Shown: positions 25,348 through 33,327, numbered from the stretch's first letter. The stretch: 34,261 nucleotides of DNA from Chitinophagaceae bacterium (GCA_947447265.1 CANFKC010000049.1:1-34261), one strand, 5' to 3'. Translations and numbers: made by a program. Notes: generated from the letters alone by a model not told the origin.

Positions 25348-26027
25348 TGAAAGATAAAAGCTCAGGATTTTTCTGGCCCAGCTTTACTGATTTGATGACA
25401 AGCTTATTTTTCATCATGTTAGTTTTGTATGTTCTTACTTATGTAATGCTTAAAAAATCAATTAAAGCCAAAGACGAACAATTGGCGATTATTCATGCGG
25501 TAGAGGGTAGCCTGTTACCCTTAAAAAATGATAAAGATTTTTTCAGGTACGAAGAATTATATAAGAGATTTACATTAAGATTTGATGTGGAATTTGAGAA
25601 AAGTAAATATCGCCTTGCAGAAGGCGAGTTAAAAAATTATACGCTTACGATATACAAAATAAAGGAGGCAGGAAAAAAGTTGCAAACAATAATAGATAAT
25701 CTAAAAAAAGAAAAAGACAGTAATCCGAACTTAAAGGATGTTTCATATACACTGGTTATTGCGGGATATGCTTCCCATTCGGGACCCGAACAGGAAAATT
25801 ATTTATTGAGCTATAATAGAGCGAACTCTTTGTGGAAATATTGGAAAAACGATTTAGGGATAGACTTTGAAATGCCTATGTACAAAGGGCTAATTGACTT
25901 ACAAATTGCTGGTAATGGTTGGGGAGGGGTTGGAAGGATTGAGCCGGATAACAGTGAGCAAAATCAGCGATTTATTATTCAAATAATGCCTAAAATAGGA
26001 GATTTAAACCAACACCCTAAAAAATGA
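25347..26027 (+). CDS. ZorB/MotB-like stator protein with OmpA-type peptidoglycan-binding domain
   Basis: 226 residues. A short cytosolic N-terminus is followed by one membrane helix in the MotB/ZorB pattern FFWPSFTDLMTSLFFIMLVL, with the ion-binding aspartate at residue 15. A coiled-coil linker (about 45-130) leads to an OmpA/MotB-like domain: LVIAGYASHSGPEQENYLLS, RANSLWKYWKNDLG, then the equivalent of the NRRVEI motif at EQNQRFIIQIMPK. Together with the upstream ZorA-like protein it would form a proton-driven inner-membrane motor anchored to peptidoglycan. The gene looks intact. It overlaps both neighbours (1 nt and 4 nt), so the three genes are translationally coupled. Zorya membership is inference: no ZorC/D/E/F was found. 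Confidence 0.7.
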   Translation: MKDKSSGFFWPSFTDLMTSLFFIMLVLYVLTYVMLKKSIKAKDEQLAIIHAVEGSLLPLKNDKDFFRYEELYKRFTLRFDVEFEKSKYRLAEGELKNYTLTIYKIKEAGKKLQTIIDNLKKEKDSNPNLKDVSYTLVIAGYASHSGPEQENYLLSYNRANSLWKYWKNDLGIDFEMPMYKGLIDLQIAGNGWGGVGRIEPDNSEQNQRFIIQIMPKIGDLNQHPKK

Positions 26028-26563
26028 AAATAATTGCATTTATAATTTTATTTACTGGTCTAATCTATTTTTCAAGTTGCTCAGGGTGTTCTAAATCAGG
26101 TAGAATAAAATCTCAAAATGCGCAAACGGAATCATACAATCCCAATACGCATGTAAGGGATAATCTATGTAATGGGCAGAAAATTACGGTTAAAATGAAA
26201 AAAGAAAATGGAGTTTATAAAATACCCGTTATGATTAACGGGGTATTAATGGACTTCATTTTTGATACCGGTGCGGGTATGATTTCAATATCAGACCTTG
26301 AGGCGAATTTTTTATATAAACAAGGTAAGATCACTAAAGATGATGTTGTTGGTTCTGAAAAATTTCAGGATGCCACTGGTGGAATTACAGAGGGGGCTGT
26401 CATAAATCTCAAAGAGGTTTCAATTGGTGGTATAACGATACACGACATTCAAGCCTCGGTTACCAATAATGTCAATGCGCCTTTACTATTGGGACAATCT
26501 GCACTGGAAAAATTCGGGACGATTACTATTGACTATGCAAATAGTGAGGTCATTTTTCAATAA
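26024..26563 (+). CDS. Retropepsin-like aspartic protease, probable lipoprotein
   Basis: 179 residues. The N-terminal hydrophobic segment ends in FSSCSGC; Cys19 could be a lipidated residue, placing the protein in the periplasmic space. The mature part is a single-domain clan AA (retropepsin-like, TIGR02281/gag-asp type) protease: MDFIFDTGAGMISIS holds the catalytic Asp81 in DTGA, and the conserved hydrophobic strand near the end is NAPLLLGQSALEKFGTITID. Such proteins act as homodimers. The 4-nt overlap (ATGA) with the ZorB-like gene ties it to the ZorAB-like pair, an association I do not know from described Zorya types. Confidence 0.75.
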   Translation: MKIIAFIILFTGLIYFSSCSGCSKSGRIKSQNAQTESYNPNTHVRDNLCNGQKITVKMKKENGVYKIPVMINGVLMDFIFDTGAGMISISDLEANFLYKQGKITKDDVVGSEKFQDATGGITEGAVINLKEVSIGGITIHDIQASVTNNVNAPLLLGQSALEKFGTITIDYANSEVIFQ

Positions 26564-26654
26564 CTTTCAAGGTACATTCCTACTGGACCAATTAGGTATA
26601 GATTTTGTGTAAAAGGTTGAGAAATGGTAAATAATTTTCCATTTCCCAAAACTT

Positions 26655-26822
26655 TTAAGTTGCAGTGTCAAAATCAATTTTTTGTTCAATTTCAATCTTG
26701 CTATCCTCAAAATCTATTCCGCTGAAAACATTGAAAGGATAAAGTTCCCTGCACCATTTATCATCATGGTGTTCAGAGTGGTTTTTACTCCACGTCTCAA
26801 AATTTAAGTTTCTAATACGCAT
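26655..26822 (-). CDS. Small acidic hypothetical protein (55 aa)
   Basis: A 55-codon frame from ATG 26822 to TAA 26655-26657 reads like a real protein (FETWSKNHSEHHDDKWCREL, then YPFNVFSGIDFEDSKIEI). It starts 27 nt after the HsdR-remnant stop, in the same direction, and could be the last gene of the former restriction locus. No family recognised; a chance frame is possible. Confidence 0.4.
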   Translation of the reverse strand: MRIRNLNFETWSKNHSEHHDDKWCRELYPFNVFSGIDFEDSKIEIEQKIDFDTAT

Positions 26823-26849
26823 ACTTAAAAATAGCCTAAAACACAGTAC

Positions 26850-27347
26850 TCAATAATACTCCTTAATATAATCATACGCCCGGTTAAACAAATCCTCGTC
26901 CTTTATTTGATACTTTGTCCAGAGTATCTTTCTGAGTGCTTGTTTTACCTCGCGTTCGCCACGGATTGATACTTGCCAGCCGTCAAAACGCACTATCCTA
27001 ACGATACCGTCAATATCGTTTACAATGCGTTCCACGACTGCGGGAGTAGTATCGGTTTTCAGTTCCAGGAACAATTCCGTAAGGGCTGTTTTAGCTGTTT
27101 TGATTTCCTGTTTGGTCTCGGTTTCTTTCTCAGCCTGCAGGGTCTCCTTTGCTAACTGGCACAATTCCTTAATGAACTCTATTGAATTGATTAAGCCTTT
27201 CTCAGCCTTATCGCGTAAAGCCTCAAGGCGCTCACTTAATTGCCGGAAAGCAGGACTATTGTTTTTCTTATTGAGCCGCCCAACTAATATTATTAAAAGT
27301 TTTTCAGCCTTCTTTGAGTCCTTATTGTTCAACAGGTCGTCAATCAC
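26850..27347 (-). pseudogene. 5'-truncated type I restriction enzyme R subunit (hsdR) remnant
   Basis: 165 codons match only the C-terminal helical domain of HsdR (DUF3387-type): LSERLEALRDKAEKGLINSI, VVERIVNDIDGIVRIVRFDG, REVKQALRKILWTKYQIKDE and the usual end AYDYIKEYY. The homology-like stretch starts right at the upstream stop TAG (27357-27359) as NAEVIDDLLN, and the apparent GTG start is just the natural Val of that motif. Nuclease and helicase domains (about 800 residues), hsdM and hsdS are missing. The remnant is antisense to the surrounding genes. A repeat cluster adjoins the break. Confidence 0.8.
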
Positions 27348-27357
27348 CTCTGCATTC

Positions 27358-27505
27358 TACGTTAAACGGTACAAACGGTAAACGCTAAAAAAACGCTATA
27401 ACACTGATTTTTGGCGTAATGACATGAAAAAGCCGACCTTTTACAGTCGGCTGATATATCCCTTACGTTAAACGGTTTAACAGTTAAACGATAAACAAGA
27501 ACTAC
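27358..27505. repeat. GTTAAACG-type repeat cluster with a 13-bp direct repeat
   Basis: TACGTTAAACGGT occurs at 27358-27370 and 27464-27476. Related units (GGTAAACGCT, AGTTAAACGAT and the inverted GGTTTAAC) lie between and after them. The first copy begins exactly at the break of the hsdR remnant. Confidence 0.65.
27427..27452 (-). terminator. Orphan minus-strand terminator between the GTTAAACG repeats
   Basis: Arms AGCCGAC (27431-27437) and GTCGGCT (27446-27452) with an 8-nt loop and a TTTTTC tail on the minus strand. No minus-strand gene feeds into it now. Confidence 0.6.
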
Positions 27506-27760
27506 TTATTATCATTTTTATATTTATTTCGTTCTCCGAACTGTAGTTGCTTTATAACCCTATTTTTTTAATCAATCATCTTTGCCGACTATCTAGTCAA
27601 ACCAATAATGGTCAGAAACGCTGATATTGCATCTGAAACCACTTCCATACATATTGCAAGATCATATGAGCTTGATGTAAGCCTTTTTATTTAAGATTGC
27701 TTCGTTGACCTTCTTGCCAACATAGCTATTAAAATCGGTCTCTGAATCTAATTTAAAGCT
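27506..27760. other. Non-coding or scrambled spacer upstream of the helicase gene
   Basis: Only short, broken, protein-like pieces are present. One is a 28-codon plus-strand frame from ATG 27608 (MVRNADIASETTSIHIARSY). Another is a 32-codon minus-strand piece with no start codon (TDFNSYVGKKVNEAILNKK). They overlap in opposite directions, so at most one is a genuine fragment. Confidence 0.3.
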
Positions 27761-27823
27761 TTAGAAGCTGGTATTACCCAGCAGGATATAGATAACATTG
27801 TCGCAGAGCGCAGGCGAGTCGCC

Positions 27824-29980
27824 TTGCAACCAAAACCAACTGGAAGTGCAAACAATAGCGGGGCAGCAAATGAAAACCCGAATGATGGTGAGCAGGACAC
27901 AGAAGAAGCGAATAAGCCACAACCGAAAAAAAATGATTCGGATGACATTCCTAAACCTTTTTTGCCAGACGCCTCGCTACTTGCACCGGAAACCGAGCCA
28001 GAAGAGGATGAATATAATCCCATACCGGTAACTATTGACCCTGTAGCAGAGAAAAAGAACTTTGATCAAACAGAAAAAAAGAAAGAACAGGAATATCAGG
28101 ATGAAAAAGAGTTGAGGCTGCGCCGGGCAGAATATCTGGACATTGCGCAAAAAAGCGAGATGTATTCATTTGGTTGGTTCAAGGCATTGTTAGAACTGGA
28201 GGATTCTTTTACTACCGAAGACCGGGTGAAAAGAAACCCGATACGTGTAGTTTTCAATAAAGCGAGAATAGAGGATGACGGCACTCTCTTGCTTTATGAT
28301 ACACCATATATTCCACCCTCCATTGAGGATGTAGGAGAGTTACGGATAACGTTCTATTCAGGGAGCGATGATGAAAATATTAAAGCTGTACAAGCTGAAG
28401 TGGTAAGCCCTCAAAAAGACAGGGTGAAGGCAAAACTGGTAAAAACGGATGCACTAACAGGATTTGATCTTTCAGTTATTACTAAAGCGGTAGTAGAGGT
28501 AAGTAATGCCGACTTCATTCTTGAAAAACTAAAAGCCGCTTTTAAGCAGCTACCATATAATGATGATGATAATCTTCACAGGTTATTGCCGCAGTCTTTA
28601 AACTTTATATTTGGTCCTCCAGGCACAGGTAAGACTACGTACTTAGCGTGGCTGATTGGCGGGCTGAATCCACACTTGCTCACATTAGCCGGAGAGCCGG
28701 TATTGCCCTTAATGGACAGCAAGAATAAAGTATTGGTATTAACGCCTACTAACAAAGCTTCAGATGTACTTACTGAAAAAATTATTGAAAATTATCTGGA
28801 AAGTAGGCAATACCCTGAATGGCTTATGCGGTTTGGCGAGACAAAAAGCGACATAATAATGGATTCAAACTTCTTTATAAAGAATAAGAAAGTGGATGCA
28901 GCAATTTATAACAAATGTACCCTGATAACAACAATAGCCAGATTCCCATACGATAAATTTACAGTTGACCGGACAAATAAAGAGGCTGATAAATGGCCGG
29001 TTAAAAGCTTCAAGTGGGATTACATTATTTTTGATGAGGCATCAATGATTAGCTTGGCGAATATTGTATATGTAATATATCAAGCAACAAAAGTTAATCC
29101 AGATGTTAAATTCATTATTGGCGGAGACCCGTTCCAAATACATCCTATTATTCAATTCAATTGGGAGGGCTGGAGTTATATTTCGAAAAAGGCACTTAAT
29201 TCAGATGGGACACCCAAGCTTAATGACGAAGGAAAACACATAGAATATACGCAGGATGCCGGAAATATTTACAGTATGGTTGGTCTTATCGATGACAACA
29301 GTTTTATTAGTCCTCGGACTACGCCCCATGTTTTCCCAGTTCATAACCTTATTAAACAATATAGAAGCATCGAGCCTATAGGCGCACTATTCAGTAATTA
29401 CAGGTATAACGGTAAACTACAGCATGACAGGATACCTGAAAATATATTTGCAGACAAGAAAAAAGATGTCAAGAAGATAGAAGTCCATAATTTACCTCTT
29501 AAGCCAATCACGTTTATTCATTTTCCAGTAAAGAAATATGAAAGCTTATATCGTCCAAGGTCCATAAAGGGAAGCCCATATCAAATTTATTCGGCCATCT
29601 TTATTGTAGAAGCTTTAAAATACATTCAAAGCAATGCAATCATTGAAGATAATGCTCACTATAAAATTGGGGTGATTTGCCCGTTCAAAATTCAGGAAAG
29701 CATTATTAATAAGTTGGTTGAGAAAATATGTAATGGAAAAATTGAAGATTTGCATCAAATAGAGCGAATAAAAAGTTTGGCCAGATGGTTACCGGATACA
29801 AAAGAGCATATAATTGAATATCGAGCTGAGGAATTAGAGCAAACACTGTTCAAAAATGGTGAGAAAATTAAGGATTTTGTAATTCCATACACTCATCAGA
29901 ATGTAAATGTTTACACGCCTTCAAAAACTAAGTATGAAGTACGAATTGATGAAAATGCAATAGACATAAAACTCGAATAG
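27824..29980 (+). CDS. SF1 (UPF1-like) helicase with motifs V and VI apparently deleted
   Basis: 718 residues from TTG 27824. The frame is open to 27752 with protein-like sequence (ALEAGITQQDIDNIVAERRR) but no ATG, and the first ATG is codon 113, so the N-terminus may be truncated. Helicase motifs: Walker A GPPGTGKT (264-271), Walker B DEAS (404-407), motif III GGDPFQIHP (433-441), motif IV-like LIKQYRS (509-515) and the RecA2 strand IGVICPF (615-621). After IINKLVEK (about 635) the usual SF1 motif V (QGxE) and VI (VAxSRA) are missing. The sequence jumps to NGKIEDLHQIERI and a C-terminal tail (QNVNVYTPSKTKYEVRIDEN). It is 2 nt from the downstream nuclease-like gene. Confidence 0.75.
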   Translation: MQPKPTGSANNSGAANENPNDGEQDTEEANKPQPKKNDSDDIPKPFLPDASLLAPETEPEEDEYNPIPVTIDPVAEKKNFDQTEKKKEQEYQDEKELRLRRAEYLDIAQKSEMYSFGWFKALLELEDSFTTEDRVKRNPIRVVFNKARIEDDGTLLLYDTPYIPPSIEDVGELRITFYSGSDDENIKAVQAEVVSPQKDRVKAKLVKTDALTGFDLSVITKAVVEVSNADFILEKLKAAFKQLPYNDDDNLHRLLPQSLNFIFGPPGTGKTTYLAWLIGGLNPHLLTLAGEPVLPLMDSKNKVLVLTPTNKASDVLTEKIIENYLESRQYPEWLMRFGETKSDIIMDSNFFIKNKKVDAAIYNKCTLITTIARFPYDKFTVDRTNKEADKWPVKSFKWDYIIFDEASMISLANIVYVIYQATKVNPDVKFIIGGDPFQIHPIIQFNWEGWSYISKKALNSDGTPKLNDEGKHIEYTQDAGNIYSMVGLIDDNSFISPRTTPHVFPVHNLIKQYRSIEPIGALFSNYRYNGKLQHDRIPENIFADKKKDVKKIEVHNLPLKPITFIHFPVKKYESLYRPRSIKGSPYQIYSAIFIVEALKYIQSNAIIEDNAHYKIGVICPFKIQESIINKLVEKICNGKIEDLHQIERIKSLARWLPDTKEHIIEYRAEELEQTLFKNGEKIKDFVIPYTHQNVNVYTPSKTKYEVRIDENAIDIKLE

Positions 29981-29982
29981 AA

Positions 29983-30846
29983 ATGAAAGAGATAAAATAT
30001 ATAATGGTAACCAGTTGGTCAAACCACTGGGATAAACTTCAAGGCAGTAAAGGCGCTTCTACACTCTTTACGCTGCCTTTAATTAAGGACAAAATAGCGG
30101 ACAACCCATTGCCGGATGATGCGGTAACTTTATTTATTAAATTGACAGAAGATAAATCATTTGAAAAAAGTTGGATTGGCAAAACCAAAAACTTCCGTAA
30201 GGATCAAACCAACGGTAAAGATGCAATTAGGTTTGATGTTTCAGATTTACGAGAAATTGAATGCCCGCAACAATACAAAGGACATTTAAATGGCTGGCAT
30301 TTAAATAAATCAATGTCCGTAGCTGCCATTGAAATAAAGCTCGGAAATACCAATGCTAATTTGCAGCCAGCGTTTTTTTCGGAAATGGCTATTTGCAATT
30401 GGCAGTTATTTGAAGAACATTGTTTTCACCTGCTTCGGCTAATCGGCATACATGATATTCACAAATTCCCCCAATCAGATAATAGAGGAAAAGCCGATGG
30501 CTTTTTTAAGTTGAGTTCACTTTCTGTTTTGTATGATGCTACATTAGAAACTGACTTTGTTACGCAGAAGGAGACACAAGTTGACAACTACATTAATCAG
30601 CTTAAAGGCGATAAAATAAGGATTGGCCAACAATCCTATACTATCAAAGAAACAAATCGGCAGGTTTGGATAATAACTAGGGGTAATAAAGTTCACCCTA
30701 TTAGAACGGAAGATCACATTAAGGTGAAGGAGATTCCTTTTGTAAAATTAGTAGAAGTATATCTCCACCTACAGTTGGCCTGTCGTTATACGAGCAAAAA
30801 AATAGAAATAAAAACACAATTACTTTATTATGAATCAATGTTTTAA
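29983..30846 (+). CDS. Putative PD-(D/E)XK-like nuclease coupled to the helicase
   Basis: 287 residues, no signal or membrane segment. The second half shows a pattern suggesting a restriction-endonuclease-like fold: a helix with Glu134/135 (NWQLFEEHCFHLLRLIGIHD), then GKADGFFKLSSLSVLYDATL with Asp162, Asp175 and Thr177 in the places of D and (D/E)-x-K, and a later strand QVWIITRGNK. Because the canonical lysine is a Thr, catalysis is uncertain. The start ATG lies 2 nt after the helicase stop, so the two are surely cotranscribed and probably act together. Family not recognised; nuclease call is inference. Confidence 0.5.
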   Translation: MKEIKYIMVTSWSNHWDKLQGSKGASTLFTLPLIKDKIADNPLPDDAVTLFIKLTEDKSFEKSWIGKTKNFRKDQTNGKDAIRFDVSDLREIECPQQYKGHLNGWHLNKSMSVAAIEIKLGNTNANLQPAFFSEMAICNWQLFEEHCFHLLRLIGIHDIHKFPQSDNRGKADGFFKLSSLSVLYDATLETDFVTQKETQVDNYINQLKGDKIRIGQQSYTIKETNRQVWIITRGNKVHPIRTEDHIKVKEIPFVKLVEVYLHLQLACRYTSKKIEIKTQLLYYESMF

Positions 30847-30855
30847 TTAACTTTG
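30824..30855 (+). promoter_or_regulatory. Promoter of the response-regulator gene
   Basis: A perfect -7 box TAACTTTG (30848-30855), with TTTA 20 nt upstream (30824-30827), just past the preceding stop codon. It supports ATG 30889 as the start, since a TTG start at 30853 would fall inside the -7 box. Confidence 0.55.
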
Positions 30856-30888
30856 ATTATTCACCTTCACCTTATATCTACCTTATGT

Positions 30889-31542
30889 ATGCCCCTGCAA
30901 ATTATCCGTATAGCCATAGCTGAAGACCAGCTTGTTTTCCGTCAATGCATCCTCACCATTCTGAATGAAATGAACGATGAGCATTTCATATTTCAGATTG
31001 TTCTCGAAGCTACAGACGGCAACGAACTACTTGCTGGGCTTAAAACAATAGACGTGCCCGATGTTTGTACATTAGATATAAGCATGGAGGGAAAGAACGG
31101 TTACGATACGCTCAAAGAATTGAAAGTACTATACCCTGGCTTGCCCGTTCTTATTTTCTCGCAGCACTACAGCGATTTCCCGGTAAAAGAAATGCTCAAG
31201 GCCGGTGCATTTGGCTTTATACCGAAAAACATTGATGGGGCAGAATTAAAAGAGGCACTCATAACCATATATAAAACCGGTGTCTACCATCCGAAAAGTA
31301 TATTACATTTAGTGCAAAAAGCCCGGCAGGAAAAGGCAATCCTCACTGAAAAGGAAATGCACCATTTAAAGATATTTAACAGCGATAAAAGCTATAAAGA
31401 AATTGGCGCTATTTTACACGTTAGCGACCGTACCGTGCAGGACTACGGCGACAACCTCTTTGATAAACTGCCGCTCAAAAAACGTTGCAGAGAAGCCCTG
31501 ATGATTTTCGCGGCTAAAATGGGCTTAATCCCTTACGAATAA
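30889..31542 (+). CDS. LuxR/NarL-family response regulator (orphan)
   Basis: 217 residues from ATG 30889. Receiver domain (about 5-125): acidic pair AED near 11-13, phospho-acceptor Asp63 in CTLDISMEGKNGYDTLKEL, Ser91 in place of the switch Thr, and Lys113 in FGFIPKN. C-terminal LuxR-type HTH (about 150-215): LTEKEMHHLKIFNSDKSYKE, then IGAILHVSDRTVQDYGDNLF with the recognition helix. No histidine kinase gene is nearby, so its partner must be elsewhere. It has its own promoter, so it is likely independent of the upstream helicase-nuclease pair. Confidence 0.88.
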   Translation: MPLQIIRIAIAEDQLVFRQCILTILNEMNDEHFIFQIVLEATDGNELLAGLKTIDVPDVCTLDISMEGKNGYDTLKELKVLYPGLPVLIFSQHYSDFPVKEMLKAGAFGFIPKNIDGAELKEALITIYKTGVYHPKSILHLVQKARQEKAILTEKEMHHLKIFNSDKSYKEIGAILHVSDRTVQDYGDNLFDKLPLKKRCREALMIFAAKMGLIPYE

Positions 31543-31550
31543 ATGAAAAC

Positions 31551-31589
31551 ACCGTCAAACGACGGTAGTACAAACCGTTGTTTGACGGT
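31551..31589 (+). terminator. Strong hairpin after the response-regulator gene
   Basis: Arms ACCGTCAAACGACGGT (31551-31566) and ACCGTTGTTTGACGGT (31574-31589) form a 16-bp stem with one G-U pair and a 7-nt loop, starting 8 nt after the stop. There is no T run on the plus strand; the minus strand has TTTTCATTT. It is a terminator or mRNA-stabilising hairpin. Confidence 0.5.
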
Positions 31590-31660
31590 AAGTTGGGTAA
31601 ATGTATACAGCTAAATTCGTTAGCGATAAATGTATTCTTCACCCAACAAACCAAAAATTT

Positions 31661-32494
31661 ATGTGTCAAAGCAATGCTGACAGCCAGGACTATTCTTTAT
31701 TAACAGCCAATACTGGTATGGCTACGATTACAACTGCAAATTCAAGCCTTGCTGGTGCAAGTGCTACAGCAGTACTTACCGGTGCAAGTAACGGGACAAT
31801 TATTAAATCGGTAACCATCAAAGCGGTGCAGCCGACTGTTACCGGAATGGTGCGCTTGTTTATCGGGACAGGTGATGGCGTTACCAAATCGCTCTACAAA
31901 GAAATACCTATACCCGCAAATCCGGTATTAGCCGCTACACCAACGCCAACTCTTGTATTGCCAATGTTTGAAATTACTTTAGACGGAGGATTTGAATTAA
32001 AGAGTGGATACAAGCTATATGCATCTACAGACACAACGCAATCTTTCAACATTATAGCCGAAGGCTTAAATTATACCTATCCGGTAACATTGCCAGCTTC
32101 ATGTTGCAATTTCTTACAGAAAACCGCAAATACTGGCCTGAAAACCATTTCAACGGCAAATGTTGAGTTAAATGGTTCAGGTGCGGTAAATGTATTGCAG
32201 GCTGCTGCCCTTATGAATGGAACAACCCTAAAAAATGTTACAATAAAAGCACTGCAAAGTACCCATGCGGGCATGATACGTTTATTTTTAAGTGCAGATG
32301 GCGTAACTTATTTCCTTTATAAAGAACTCATGGTACCTGAAACCACGCAATCAAGCAATGAACCTTCATTTAAAACTGTGTTGCAACTCGATTTTGACCT
32401 TCAGAAATCATACTACATAGCGGCTACGACCCAACTTGGCGAGAGCTTTGCAATTACTATTGAAGGTGTTGATTGGAAATATCCAATATCATAG
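31661..32494 (+). CDS. Two-repeat beta-rich protein of unknown function
   Basis: 277 residues from ATG 31661; an in-frame ATG at 31601 would add 20 residues without a signal peptide. It consists of two tandem copies of a ~125-residue beta-rich domain. Matching pieces are TANTGMATITTANSSLAGAS with TANTGLKTISTANVELNGSG, GTIIKSVTIKAVQPTVTGMV with GTTLKNVTIKALQSTHAGMI, and FNIIAEGLNYTYP with FAITIEGVDWKYP. There is no export signal. Proteins of this sort occur near phage or tail-like gene sets in Bacteroidota, but I cannot name the family. It has its own unit, 69 nt before the next gene. Confidence 0.65.
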   Translation: MCQSNADSQDYSLLTANTGMATITTANSSLAGASATAVLTGASNGTIIKSVTIKAVQPTVTGMVRLFIGTGDGVTKSLYKEIPIPANPVLAATPTPTLVLPMFEITLDGGFELKSGYKLYASTDTTQSFNIIAEGLNYTYPVTLPASCCNFLQKTANTGLKTISTANVELNGSGAVNVLQAAALMNGTTLKNVTIKALQSTHAGMIRLFLSADGVTYFLYKELMVPETTQSSNEPSFKTVLQLDFDLQKSYYIAATTQLGESFAITIEGVDWKYPIS

Positions 32495-32563
32495 TTTCCT
32501 TATTGACTGATCATTTTCAAAAAAATCTTATGGTAAGGCTTTCCATAATAAGCCAGAAACAAC

Positions 32564-33307
32564 ATGAATAGGCAATTTTTAAATTCAGTTACTGATGGGA
32601 GTTCAAATGTAACTGCGTATAAGATGAACACATCTTTCCCAAACCTTTCAATGTCCGACTCTTTTGATTATTCATCAATCGGACCATATCACAATGGCGC
32701 ACTTGACTATTTCTTTCAAAATAATGATTTCCCCATGCGAAATAGAATGAGTAAAGCTGATTTTATATCTGTGCTGATGTCATTTAAGAAATATTCTGAA
32801 ACCGTTGGAATCAGTCAAGTATCAGTCGATATTGCCATCGAACGTTATATTAACTATTTAGAATCGAATAGCTATTTCATCAGCACACCAAATGGCGTTT
32901 TTTTAGACCTAGGAAAATATACAAATATTTTCCTAATGCTTAGCATGGTTAACAACCTAGGTATTTCGCTGAAGCTATACAATTGCTTTGATTTGATAAC
33001 AAACAACGAAGTAGGTAACATAGGCGACTACATAAGCAATTTAAATTCTAAGGATTTCCCTGCAGGGGATGCCGTATTTATAGCAGTGGCAAAGTCCCTA
33101 TATAAAAGTTCACACGCCTATTGGGGTAATAATGGTGGATACAATCCAACTCCAACTGCTGGTGCGCAAAGACTAACATGGAGCCAAAGTAAAGACCTCG
33201 CTGATTTGATGGGTGGCTTGGCAGGTTGCTGGCTAGGTGGAGTCGGTGCTCTTTTGACAGGATATGCTGTATCAGCCGTATTCGAAAAGAACAATCCAGT
33301 ATGGTAA
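32564..33307 (+). CDS. Hypothetical protein with glycine-rich hydrophobic C-terminus
   Basis: 247 residues. The N-terminal ~60 are polar, then a mostly helical region (MSKADFISVLMSFKKYSETV, IAIERYINYLESNSYFIS). The C-terminus after an Asn/Gly/Pro-rich loop is a Gly/Ala-rich hydrophobic segment (LMGGLAGCWLGGVGALLTGY) that could insert in a membrane. There is no signal peptide. The glycine-zipper-like tail recalls bacteriocin and effector tails, but that is only a resemblance. A strong terminator follows. Confidence 0.55.
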   Translation: MNRQFLNSVTDGSSNVTAYKMNTSFPNLSMSDSFDYSSIGPYHNGALDYFFQNNDFPMRNRMSKADFISVLMSFKKYSETVGISQVSVDIAIERYINYLESNSYFISTPNGVFLDLGKYTNIFLMLSMVNNLGISLKLYNCFDLITNNEVGNIGDYISNLNSKDFPAGDAVFIAVAKSLYKSSHAYWGNNGGYNPTPTAGAQRLTWSQSKDLADLMGGLAGCWLGGVGALLTGYAVSAVFEKNNPVW

Positions 33308-33327
33308 TTTACAATCAAACTATTAAT

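Noticed and set aside
27608-27694. 28-codon plus-strand frame and overlapping 32-codon minus-strand fragment
   Set aside because: Both are short, overlap antisense, and the minus one has no start codon; neither can be supported as a gene.
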